Counted from the stretch's first letter, positions 1 through 5,445 are shown. The stretch is DNA of 7,918 bases from Desulfovibrio sp. (GCA_003525525.1 DQED01000008.1:1-7918); one strand, 5' to 3'. Notes: a model not told the origin generated them from the letters alone. A program made the numbers and translations.

Positions 1-359
1 CCAAGGCCGCCGCGTCCGCTCCCGCCGCGTCCAAGCCTGCCGCCGCCGCGGCCCGGGAGCCGGCGGGCAAGGGGAAGGCCAAGGATGCGGTCAAGGGGTT
101 CGTGGCCTTGCAGACCGGGCTTTTCGCCGACGCCGCCAATGCGCAGGGGCAGGCCGCGAAGCTGCGCGGCAGGGGCATTCCCGCCTGTCTGGTCGAGGAA
201 GGGCAGGGGAAGACGAAACGCTACCGGGTGCTGGCCGGGCGTTACGGCGAGCGCCGGACCGCGCTTGCGGCCCGAAACGAGGTGCGCGCGGCCGCGGGCG
301 TCTCTCCGCTGGTGTTCGAGGTCGCGCCTGGCGTGGCCGCCGGCCTGCGCTGTCATTGA
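1..359 (+). CDS. SPOR-domain protein, C-terminal part (5' end outside window)
   Basis: This is the 3' end of a gene that enters from the left edge. The codon frame begins at base 3 and ends with TGA at 357-359, giving about 118 visible residues. The first ~25 residues are almost all Ala, Pro, Lys and Ser, as in the low-complexity linkers that span the periplasm in SPOR proteins. From about base 90 the sequence fits a SPOR domain: a first strand reading FVALQTGLF, a helix with the 'A..A..L...G' pattern (NAQGQAAKLRGRGIPA), a basic strand YRVLAGRYGERR, then a second helix. SPOR domains bind glycan strands lacking stem peptides at the division septum. The linker plus domain predicts an inner-membrane-anchored or exported envelope protein, but the membrane anchor is not in view. 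A GTG at 102 could look like a start, but it cuts the first SPOR strand and has no ribosome binding site, so it was rejected. The family call is fairly sure; the specific protein is unknown. Confidence 0.8.
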   Translation, partial: KAAASAPAASKPAAAAAREPAGKGKAKDAVKGFVALQTGLFADAANAQGQAAKLRGRGIPACLVEEGQGKTKRYRVLAGRYGERRTALAARNEVRAAAGVSPLVFEVAPGVAAGLRCH

Positions 360-370
360 AGCCGCGTGCC

Positions 371-406
371 GCATCCGCGAAGCCGGCGCTCGCGGAGGCT
401 TTTCTT
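371..406 (+). terminator. Probable intrinsic terminator of the SPOR gene
   Basis: Starting 12 nt after the SPOR stop, TCCGCG (374-379) pairs perfectly with CGCGGA (391-396) across an 11-nt loop. Two more G-C pairs follow beyond one mismatch. The stem runs into GGCTTTTCTT, a T-rich tail. It is oriented for plus-strand transcripts and would also keep them out of the opposing gene that ends at 436. The stem is modest, so confidence is moderate. Confidence 0.5.
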
Positions 407-435
407 GAAAGCAGAGCGCGAGCGGCCGCGCGGCA

Positions 436-702
436 TCAGCGCAGCTGGCTGTCCTTGTTGCCCCGGCGGTTGTAGGGGGAAGCGGCGGTCTGTTCCTTGT
501 CGCGTTCCTGCTGGCAGGCCACGCACAGGCGCACGCCGGGCAGGGCCTTGCGCCGCGCCAGGGGGATTGCCTCGCCGCATTCCGCGCACGTGTCGCTGCT
601 CTCGCCCTGGGGCAGCAGGCTGCGGATGCGCGACACCTCGTCCGCGATGGAATGGGCGATCTGATCCTGCACCGCGCCGTCGCCGGCCCAGCCGTTGGCC
701 AT
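436..702 (-). CDS. YbiI-like DksA/TraR-family zinc finger protein
   Basis: This 88-residue protein has the same length and layout as E. coli YbiI. It starts MANGWAGDGAVQDQI, has a helical segment, then a C4 zinc finger: CAEC at residues 39-42 and CVAC at 60-63, with the connecting IPLARRKALPGVRLC stretch typical of the family. The tail YNRRGNKDSQLR also matches the E. coli protein as I remember it. Members of the DksA/TraR superfamily can bind in the RNA polymerase secondary channel through an N-terminal coiled coil. Here that region is short and the acidic DxxDxA tip of DksA is not evident, so direct polymerase control is unproven. The start is supported by GGGAGG at 710-715, 7 nt upstream of the ATG. 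The gene follows the 808-1359 gene on the same strand, but a terminator and a likely own promoter lie between them. Family identity is confident; function is unknown. Confidence 0.88.
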   Translation of the reverse strand: MANGWAGDGAVQDQIAHSIADEVSRIRSLLPQGESSDTCAECGEAIPLARRKALPGVRLCVACQQERDKEQTAASPYNRRGNKDSQLR

Positions 703-750
703 GGTTCCGCCTCCCGCGCCGCGCTTCCTTGTGCGCCGGGCGCTCCCCCA

Positions 751-778
751 GAAATAAAATGCCTCCGGCGGCTGTCAA
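751..778 (-). promoter_or_regulatory. Candidate sigma70 promoter of the YbiI-like gene, inside the upstream terminator
   Basis: On the minus strand a perfect -35 hexamer TTGACA (773-778) is followed after 16 nt by TATTTC (751-756), a partial -10 match. The start of transcription would be near 744, giving a leader of about 40 nt before the ATG at 702 that contains the GGGAGG ribosome binding site. The -35 lies in the loop of the neighbouring terminator hairpin and the -10 lies in its U-tract. The -35 match is strong; the -10 is mediocre. Confidence 0.5.
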
Positions 779-794
779 GACGCCGCCCTCAGGC
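754..794 (-). terminator. Intrinsic terminator after the 808-1359 gene
   Basis: Read on the minus strand, 13 nt after the stop codon, GCCT pairs with AGGC (791-794 with 761-764). Inside a small internal loop, GGCGGC pairs with GCCGCC around a 9-nt loop. The stem is followed directly by ATTTTATTT. GC-rich stem plus U-rich tail is the standard Rho-independent layout. It separates the DsbA/unknown-protein pair from the YbiI-like gene. Confidence 0.7.
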
Positions 795-807
795 GCAGGC
801 GGACGGC

Positions 808-1359
808 CTATTTGTGGAAATGGGCCAGGAGCTTGTTGAGCTCGTAGAGCAGGGTGGTCAGGCGCACCAGGTAGCTTTCGTAGAGACGCTGCACGTCCAC
901 GGACGGGGACAGCTCCATTTCCTGGTTGCGGGCGGTCAGGAAGTAGACCATGTTGTTTAAGAAAGTGATGATGTTCTTGCAGCGGTTGTAGAGGTAGTTG
1001 TTGAGTTCCTCGTCGTCGTAGTTGCCGTGCTTGAGCGAGATGTAGAGGACATCGATCAGGTTGTTGAGGCTGGTCGTGACCTTCTGGTGCGTGTCGAAGA
1101 GGAAGCGCAGTTTCTTGTATTCCTGACTGTCCTTGTTTTTTTCGTAGGCCGGCAGCAGTTCGAGGATACGGCCTTCCGACGGCCGCGTCTCGTCGTAATA
1201 CTTGATGACGTCGTCCATCATGGCCACGAGTGTGGCCTCGTCGATCTCCTGGCTGGCCGGCCTGTTCTGTTCGTCGGCCGAGGCCGGGGCGCGCAGGCAA
1301 AGGACGGGAACCACGGCGAAAAACGCCCCAAGGGCCAGGATGCGCAGGATGGCGGACAT
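808..1359 (-). CDS. Exported helical protein of unknown function
   Basis: I do not recognise this 183-residue protein. It begins with a clear Sec signal peptide: a short basic n-region with Arg6, a hydrophobic stretch at about residues 7-22, and an Ala-Ser-Ala cleavage site before Asp29. The mature part (~155 residues) is charged, rich in Leu, Tyr and Asn, and looks all-helical. It has repeated 'LNNLIDVL', 'LNNYLYN', 'FLNNM' and 'LYELNKLL' segments that read as amphipathic helices, perhaps a helical bundle. It has no cysteine after the signal peptide, so it is not an obvious substrate or catalyst for its neighbour's disulfide chemistry, and no lipobox. The ATG at 1359 is chosen because the signal peptide begins there. 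Its ribosome binding site is poor (GAGG about 12 nt upstream), so it may depend on translation of the DsbA-like gene, which ends 38 nt upstream. The two are probably co-transcribed. Plausible role: periplasmic or envelope-associated protein. Confidence 0.8.
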   Translation of the reverse strand: MSAILRILALGAFFAVVPVLCLRAPASADEQNRPASQEIDEATLVAMMDDVIKYYDETRPSEGRILELLPAYEKNKDSQEYKKLRFLFDTHQKVTTSLNNLIDVLYISLKHGNYDDEELNNYLYNRCKNIITFLNNMVYFLTARNQEMELSPSVDVQRLYESYLVRLTTLLYELNKLLAHFHK

Positions 1360-1397
1360 GACGGTGTTCGACCTCGGCGTCGGAGGGGGGCTTGGCC

Positions 1398-2201
1398 CTA
1401 CGGTTTCTTCTTCTTGTTGCAGGTGTCGCAGGGCGCTTCCTGGCCGCCGCTGTTTCTGGCCACCTGGCGCAGGACGTCCTCGAACTCGCCAAGCGGGGCC
1501 GCGCCGCGCACGGACACGCCGTTTATGACGAACGTCGGCGTCCCTTCGATGCCGAAGGACCGGGCCTCGGCCACGTCGTCGTCGATGCGCTTGGCCAGGG
1601 CCGGGTTTTTGAGATCCTTTTTGAGCTGCGGCACATTGGCCCCGAGTTTGATGGCCAGCGCGTACAGCGCCGGCTCGCCGGCCTGTTCGATCTCGCGCTG
1701 GGCCTCGAAGGCCGCGTCGTGGAAGGCGAAGGCGAGCCGCGGGTCCTGGGCGGCCAGGGCCTCGTAGACCAGCGCCGCCTGCCGGGACAGGTCGTCCGTG
1801 GCGTAGTGCTTGAAAAGCATCTTCACGGAATCCGGGTGGCGGGCCATGAATTCCTTGAGCGTCTTGGCTCCCTGGGCGCAGTAGGGGCACAGGAAGTCGG
1901 AGTAGACCACGACCAGGGTGTCCGCGTCGGCCGGACCGCGCAACGCCCGGGCCGGGTCCACGGCCGGGGTCAGGGGCTTTTTGAGCTCCTCGGCCTGTTT
2001 GGCTTCCCGTGCGGCGTCCTGGCCTTCCTGCTGTCCCTGCACCACCAGGGCGAAGAGTTCGGGCTTGCGCTGGCTCAGGGCGTCGAGAACCATGTCGGGA
2101 TGTTCCCGCAGTGTCTCGCGCAGGGCCTTGTCCGAGGAAGCGGGAGCGCAGGCGAACAGCAGCAGGGCGGCGGCGACGGCCAGAAGGGGGCGGGACGACA
2201 T
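1398..2201 (-). CDS. DsbA/ScsC-like thiol-disulfide oxidoreductase, probable lipoprotein
   Basis: This 267-residue exported thioredoxin-fold protein begins with a hydrophobic signal ending LLLFAC, so Cys18 is a likely lipidation site. Residues ~24-75 form a charged helical region with the pattern LREHPDMVLDAL, resembling the N-terminal oligomerisation segment of ScsC-type proteins. The thioredoxin domain follows: strand LVVVYSDF, then the active-site motif CPYC at 105-108, a long inserted helical domain, and the cis-proline loop GTPTFVING with Pro222. It would oxidise, reduce or isomerise disulfides in the periplasm. An all-helical N-terminal segment fits an isomerase or ScsC type better than classical DsbA. 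Unusually, the protein ends with a second pair, CDTC (258-261), and four lysines. The start at 2201 is supported by AAGGA 8 nt upstream (2210-2214); in-frame codons further upstream run through the divergent promoter region and are not plausible. It is divergent from a small cytochrome c gene and likely co-transcribed with the exported unknown protein downstream. Confidence 0.88.
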   Translation of the reverse strand: MSSRPLLAVAAALLLFACAPASSDKALRETLREHPDMVLDALSQRKPELFALVVQGQQEGQDAAREAKQAEELKKPLTPAVDPARALRGPADADTLVVVYSDFLCPYCAQGAKTLKEFMARHPDSVKMLFKHYATDDLSRQAALVYEALAAQDPRLAFAFHDAAFEAQREIEQAGEPALYALAIKLGANVPQLKKDLKNPALAKRIDDDVAEARSFGIEGTPTFVINGVSVRGAAPLGEFEDVLRQVARNSGGQEAPCDTCNKKKKP

Positions 2202-2328
2202 TGCGGTATTCCTTTTGCGAAAACGGATGTCCTCGACTGGAGAGGTTACCTTGGGCAGGGTGAATTGCAACAAAAATTTCTGAAACGCAAGGGAACCAGA
2301 TTGAGAGGATTGCATTTTTTTTCCCGTG

Positions 2329-2344
2329 GGGTATGCATGTACCC
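2329..2344. promoter_or_regulatory. Short dyad in the DsbA/cytochrome divergent intergenic region
   Basis: The 199-nt gap between the divergent genes contains GGGTA-TGCATG-TACCC, whose five outer base pairs on each side are perfect inverted repeats. It sits 56 nt before the cytochrome start. It could be an operator, or overlap a weak promoter (TTGCAT at 2310-2315, TATGCA at 2332-2337, 16-nt spacing, each only half matching consensus). No regulator can be named. Confidence 0.25.
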
Positions 2345-2400
2345 TGGCTTCGCCGCCGTGGGGCGATGGGATGCACCGCTTGAGACGCCAAGGAGACGCC

Positions 2401-2688
2401 ATGAAACGTATCGGAACGGTTTTTTTCGCATTGGTTTTCTGTGCCGTGGCCGTGGCCGCCGGAGCGGCCGGCGACGCGGCCAAGGGAGGGGCCCTGGCCA
2501 AGGGCTGCGCCTGCCATAAGAGCAAGGGCGACCTCGACGGCGTGGACGCCGCGACGCTCACGGCCAAGATGCAGGCCTTCAAGGACGGCAAGGGCGAGAA
2601 CAAGGCCATGGTCGCCATCATGCAGAAGCAGTCCCCCGAAAATATCGCCGACCTCGCCGCCTACTACGCGTCCTTGCCCAAGAAATGA
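2401..2688 (+). CDS. Small class I cytochrome c (c553-like) with a CXCH heme site
   Basis: This is a 95-residue exported protein. A signal peptide covers residues 1 to ~23 (Lys2/Arg3, then a hydrophobic stretch ending AAGAAG). The mature ~72 residues follow the class I cytochrome c plan: an N-terminal helix GDAAKGGALAKG, the heme-binding motif, and a C-terminal helix ENIADLAAYYASL. The KAM (68-70) and Met74 region supplies the likely distal Met ligand, as in Desulfovibrio c553. These proteins carry single electrons in the periplasm. The odd point is the attachment motif: residues 36-39 read Cys-Ala-Cys-His (codons 2506-2517), one residue shorter than the universal CXXCH, while the rest of the fold looks intact. 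The start has a strong AAGGAG (2390-2395) 5 nt upstream. The gene is monocistronic by its terminator and divergent from a DsbA-like gene. Whether heme is attached covalently, by one bond or at all cannot be read from sequence. Confidence 0.85.
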   Translation: MKRIGTVFFALVFCAVAVAAGAAGDAAKGGALAKGCACHKSKGDLDGVDAATLTAKMQAFKDGKGENKAMVAIMQKQSPENIADLAAYYASLPKK

Positions 2689-2710
2689 TCCGCGCTTGAT
2701 TCGCACCGCG

Positions 2711-2746
2711 AAAAAGGCCATGGGAAGCCGTTCCCATGGCCTTTTT
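2711..2746 (+). terminator. Strong intrinsic terminator of the cytochrome gene
   Basis: A perfect 16-bp inverted repeat with the tetraloop GCCG: five A, GGCCATGGGAA, then its exact complement ending in five T. It lies 22 nt after the cytochrome stop. It is symmetrical enough to work in both directions. The T-tract ends 14 nt before the ATG of the next gene. Confidence 0.9.
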
Positions 2747-2760
2747 ATCCGGTGGAGACG

Positions 2761-3708
2761 ATGAAGAAACACCTTTCCCTGGCCCTGCGCCTGCTGCTGG
2801 TGGGGGGCTGCTTGACCTACGCCTTGTGGGGCGTGGACCTGGCCGGCCTGGGGCGCGCCCTGGCAGCTTTCCGTCCCCTGCCCGTGGCGCTCTACGTGCT
2901 CGGGGTTCCGGTCATGACCATCATGCCGGGGCTGCGGCTGCGTTTTCTCCTGTCCGGGAGCATCCGGCCGCTGACCGGGCTCTGGGCCTGCCTGATCGGG
3001 CTCGCGCTCAACAACGTGCTGCCGGCGCGCCTGGGCGAGATGGCCAAGGCCTTGTATTTGCGCCGGGAAAGCGGCGCGTCGCTCGGCAAGGCCCTCGAGG
3101 CCGTGTTCTGGGAGCGGTTTTTCGATCTCAATGCCCTGCTGGTCCTCGGCGTCGCCGTGGCGGCGCTTCTGGGCCAGGGGCTCGTGCTCTATCCGCTTTT
3201 GGCCCTCGTCGGCGGGGTGTGGTGCTTTCTGGGGTTGCTTCGCGTGCGCCCGGGCGCGGCCCATGCGCTGCTGCGCCTCGTGCCGTTTGCGCGGCTGCGG
3301 CTGTTCGCGGCCGAGATGCTGGGTCTGCTCCAGTCCAGCCTGCGCCCGCGCTTCCTTTGCGGGCTGGGACTTTGGACCCTGGCCGCCTGGTCGGCCTATG
3401 TCGCCCTCTACGCCCTGGGGCTTTGCTTCATGGCCGGATTGCCCTGGAGCTGGCCCATGGTGCTGACGGTGTTCGCCGTGGCCACCCTCGGTTTCGCCGT
3501 GCCGGGTGCGCCCGGGGGCATGGGCGTGTACGAGGCGTCCATGGTGCTGGCGCTCGGGTGGTTCGGCGTGGACCGGGACCGGGCTTTTGCCGTGGCCCTG
3601 GCCATGCATCTGCTGCAGTACCTGCCCGTGACGGCGCTCGGGCTGTGGCGCGTGGCGGCCAGCGGCATGACGCTGCGGGAACTGCGCGCCGGGACCGCCG
3701 CAAAGTAG
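2761..3708 (+). CDS. LPG-synthase-TM / flippase-like integral membrane protein
   Basis: This is a 315-residue, very hydrophobic protein with about seven or eight membrane segments (roughly residues 5-23, 42-60, 74-88, 124-140, 143-161, 202-225, 232-250, 276-297). The family marks of the lysylphosphatidylglycerol synthase transmembrane region (PF03706, also UPF0104/YbhN-like) are present: NNVLPARLGE at 84-93, ERFFDL near 118, and VPGAPGGMGVYEA at 247-259. In MprF this membrane part flips lipids. Stand-alone members like this one lack the soluble aminoacyl-transferase domain, so this is not a lipid lysylating enzyme; lipid or polyprenyl-lipid translocation is the usual guess. The ATG at 2761 has GGTGGAG just upstream at a tight 3-nt spacing. 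An in-frame GTG at 2752 is possible but has no ribosome binding site. The gene starts 14 nt after a strong terminator, so the location of its promoter is unclear. It converges on the PilZ gene with 7 nt between the stop codons. Confidence 0.88.
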   Translation: MKKHLSLALRLLLVGGCLTYALWGVDLAGLGRALAAFRPLPVALYVLGVPVMTIMPGLRLRFLLSGSIRPLTGLWACLIGLALNNVLPARLGEMAKALYLRRESGASLGKALEAVFWERFFDLNALLVLGVAVAALLGQGLVLYPLLALVGGVWCFLGLLRVRPGAAHALLRLVPFARLRLFAAEMLGLLQSSLRPRFLCGLGLWTLAAWSAYVALYALGLCFMAGLPWSWPMVLTVFAVATLGFAVPGAPGGMGVYEASMVLALGWFGVDRDRAFAVALAMHLLQYLPVTALGLWRVAASGMTLRELRAGTAAK

Positions 3709-3715
3709 GGCCGGC

Positions 3716-4549
3716 TCAGTCCACTTTCTGCCGTCGCCTGTCCAGGTCCCAGTGGTGGAAGATGTCCGCGAGCCCGCCGATCGTGTGCTCCTGCACGGGT
3801 TGCCAGCGGATCTTGCCGGCCTTGGCGTCAAGGCTGCCGCTGGCTAAGAATTCGAAGCCGTAGATCGCATCCCCGCACAGGCAGTCCCGGGCCGTGTGGC
3901 GCACGCGGGCCACGATCCAGAACTCGTGGTCCCCAGGTTCGCGCGGTTCGCGCAGTTGCAGGTGCACCACCACCCGTTGGCCCTGGGGCAGTTCCAGGCT
4001 GCGCTCGCGCACGAGCGCCCCGCGCACGGTCAGGCGCATGCCTCCGGCCGAAATGTCGGCGATGCGCGCGAGCCCGCCCTGGAAGTCGACGCGCCTAAGC
4101 GCCGGGCAGTCCATGACGAAGCCCTCTTTTTTGTCGTAGCGCCAGAGAAACGCCGCCGCGATGCGTTCGATGTCCGGCTCCACGCGCAGGCTCTTGCGGC
4201 GCTGGCCGAAGACCAGCGAGTCGGGCTCTTCGAGCAGCAGCCGGGCGATGCCCGTGCGCCCGTTGGCCGCCGCCTTGATGCGGCTGTCGAAGGTGTAGAA
4301 CGTCTCGTCGATACCGTTGCGGCGCAGTATCACCCGGAAATAGCCCGTGACGTCGAGCCCCATCCAGTGCGGACCGCAGGCGGCCTTGCCCTGGCTTTCC
4401 AGCAGCAGGCCCCGCGTGGAGGATTCCAGCATGGCGCAGTCCAGTTCGCGCACGCCGGTGACGGATACGGGCAGGGAGAGGAAACAGCGTGCCCGCTGGG
4501 CCATGGCCTCTTCGAGCAGCTTGAGGGATGTTTTGTCTTGCGCGCTCAT
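3716..4549 (-). CDS. PilZ-domain c-di-GMP receptor with YcgR-like N-terminal domain
   Basis: This is a 277-residue cytoplasmic protein with no signal peptide or membrane segment. The C-terminal PilZ domain shows both c-di-GMP binding signatures: RxxxR at residues 118-122 (QRRKSLRVEP) and DxSxxG at 165-170 (DISAGG). The ~110 residues before it form a second beta-rich domain of the size and position of the PilZN/YcgR_N domain found in flagellar brake proteins. The 42-residue spacing between the two motifs is long, indicating an insertion around residues 126-155. The protein should sense cyclic di-GMP and alter motility, exopolysaccharide or adhesion. No flagellar or polysaccharide gene is in the window to say which. 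The ATG at 4549 (MSAQDK) is preferred, though its ribosome binding site is weak. A TTG at 4564 adds five residues and has AAGG 5 nt upstream, so it remains possible. Binding competence is well supported; the output is unknown. Confidence 0.9.
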   Translation of the reverse strand: MSAQDKTSLKLLEEAMAQRARCFLSLPVSVTGVRELDCAMLESSTRGLLLESQGKAACGPHWMGLDVTGYFRVILRRNGIDETFYTFDSRIKAAANGRTGIARLLLEEPDSLVFGQRRKSLRVEPDIERIAAAFLWRYDKKEGFVMDCPALRRVDFQGGLARIADISAGGMRLTVRGALVRERSLELPQGQRVVVHLQLREPREPGDHEFWIVARVRHTARDCLCGDAIYGFEFLASGSLDAKAGKIRWQPVQEHTIGGLADIFHHWDLDRRRQKVD

Positions 4550-4706
4550 ACGGACTCGCGGCAACGGGGCCTTGGCCGCGCGAGGCGGCCGCCCGGGTTG
4601 CGGATTGGGGGTTGCGATGCGCCAATGCGACGCTGGCGTCCTCGCCGACGGCTTCGGGAGGCCCCCGCCACAGCCTTTGCGGAAACCCTACTCCGGGCGG
4701 GAAGTC

Positions 4707-4735
4707 TTTTCAATCGATTCGGGCCGTGCTATTTC
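4707..4735 (+). promoter_or_regulatory. Weak sigma70-like promoter candidate for the SGNH hydrolase
   Basis: In the 245-nt divergent gap between the PilZ and SGNH genes, TTTTCA (4707-4712) and TATTTC (4730-4735) are separated by 17 nt, with an extended TG two bases before the -10. The hexamers match consensus at 4 of 6 and 3 of 6 positions. The leader to the ATG at 4795 would be about 50 nt. I see no convincing sigma54 or sigma28 site and no second feature in this gap. Confidence 0.3.
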
Positions 4736-4794
4736 GCGATCCGTACTCGCGGGAGGCGCGAGGCCGGATTTGTATGTGCAAGGAGAGGGGAGAA

Positions 4795-5445
4795 ATGGTT
4801 TCCGGATGGTTTCGGGTTGGCGTCGTTTCGGCGGCGCTTCTTTTTTTGGGGGCGAGCGAGGCGCTGGCCAAGACGGTTTTTCTGGGCGGCAGCCAGACGG
4901 CGGGTTGGAAGTACGTGGGGGGCTTTCCCGATGTGGTCAACAAGGGCGCGGTGAGCAACACCACGGCCAAGATCCTCAAGACCTTGAGTCCCGTGGTCGG
5001 CATGAAGCCGGAGAAGATCTTCATTCTGGAGGGGATCAACGAGATCTGGAGTCCCAACGCCAGCATCCTTTCCCGCTACCGGGAAATCCTGCGGCGCATC
5101 CACCAGGGTTCGCCCAAGACCGTGGTCTTCGTGCAAAGCGTGCTGCCGGTGGTCAACCGGCCGGACCTGTCCAACGACAAGATCCGCGACCTCAACGCCG
5201 GTTTGCAGGCGCTTTGCGCCGAGATTCCCGGCTGCGTCTACGTCGACCTGTACAGCCACTTCACGGTGGACGGCGCGCTCAACGCGGCCCTGACCACCGA
5301 CGGCGTGCATCTGCGCCCGGACGGCTACAAGCTCTGGCAGGCGCTGATCGAGAAGTACGTATCCATGCCCAACGAGGAAATCCTGCGGCCGGAGATCCTG
5401 GCCGGCCTCGCCGGGCAGTCCGCCCCATCGCAAACGGCCAACTGA
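4795..5445 (+). CDS. Secreted SGNH/GDSL-type hydrolase
   Basis: This 216-residue protein starts with a signal peptide (hydrophobic residues 8-20, Ala-Leu-Ala cleavage site near 25). The remainder fits the SGNH hydrolase fold. Block I is FLGGSQTAGW with the presumed nucleophile Ser33. A block II-like NKGAVSNTT with Gly51 follows. Block III is EGINEIW with Asn82. Block V is DGVHLRPDGYKLW with the Asp169/His172 dyad. The family contains esterases that remove acyl or acetyl groups from lipids or polysaccharides; the substrate cannot be read here. Two signature positions differ from consensus: the Asp of GDSL is Gly, and GxND reads GINE. The four SGNH residues themselves are kept, so it is probably active. 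AAGGAG at 4780-4785, 9 nt upstream, supports the ATG at 4795; in-frame codons further upstream would bury the signal peptide. It has its own terminator and is monocistronic, probably acting in the periplasm or on the envelope. Confidence 0.85.
   Translation: MVSGWFRVGVVSAALLFLGASEALAKTVFLGGSQTAGWKYVGGFPDVVNKGAVSNTTAKILKTLSPVVGMKPEKIFILEGINEIWSPNASILSRYREILRRIHQGSPKTVVFVQSVLPVVNRPDLSNDKIRDLNAGLQALCAEIPGCVYVDLYSHFTVDGALNAALTTDGVHLRPDGYKLWQALIEKYVSMPNEEILRPEILAGLAGQSAPSQTAN

Noticed and set aside
1..60. GCC/GCG-rich repeat-like stretch at the left edge
   Set aside because: It is the Ala/Pro/Lys linker of the SPOR protein in frame, not a DNA repeat array.
1295..1300. Cys21 of the exported unknown protein as a lipobox cysteine
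   Set aside because: The residue before it is Leu rather than Gly/Ala/Ser, and a standard Ala-Ser-Ala signal peptidase I site follows at residues 26-28.
353..1492. A 379-codon minus-strand open frame
   Set aside because: It overlaps the zinc finger and exported protein genes in another frame, with a very Arg/Pro-rich composition. The overlapping genes have motifs, signal peptides or ribosome binding sites; this one has none.
2326..2400. Upstream in-frame ATG for the cytochrome
   Set aside because: It would put 25 residues in front of a complete signal peptide and lacks a good ribosome binding site; the ATG at 2401 has AAGGAG.
2752..2760. GTG start for the membrane protein
   Set aside because: It has no ribosome binding site, because it follows the terminator T-tract directly; the GGTGGAG that would serve the ATG at 2761 overlaps this codon.
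808..3831. A 1007-codon open frame on the minus strand spanning several genes
   Set aside because: Only its last 183 codons (from 1359) are a real gene. The rest runs antisense to the cytochrome and membrane protein genes and out of frame through the DsbA-like gene, is rich in Arg, Gly, Gln and Pro, and has no domain; it is a by-product of high GC content.
4095..4625. Further minus-strand frame over the PilZ gene and its upstream region
   Set aside because: It is out of frame with the PilZ motifs, has an Arg/Ala/His-rich composition, and lacks a ribosome binding site.
4609..4660. Imperfect inverted repeat CGCCA/TGGCG and doubled GTTGCG in the PilZ/SGNH gap
   Set aside because: In GC-rich DNA a 5-6 bp match over a 9-nt spacer is expected by chance, and no second copy or fitting promoter supports a regulator site.
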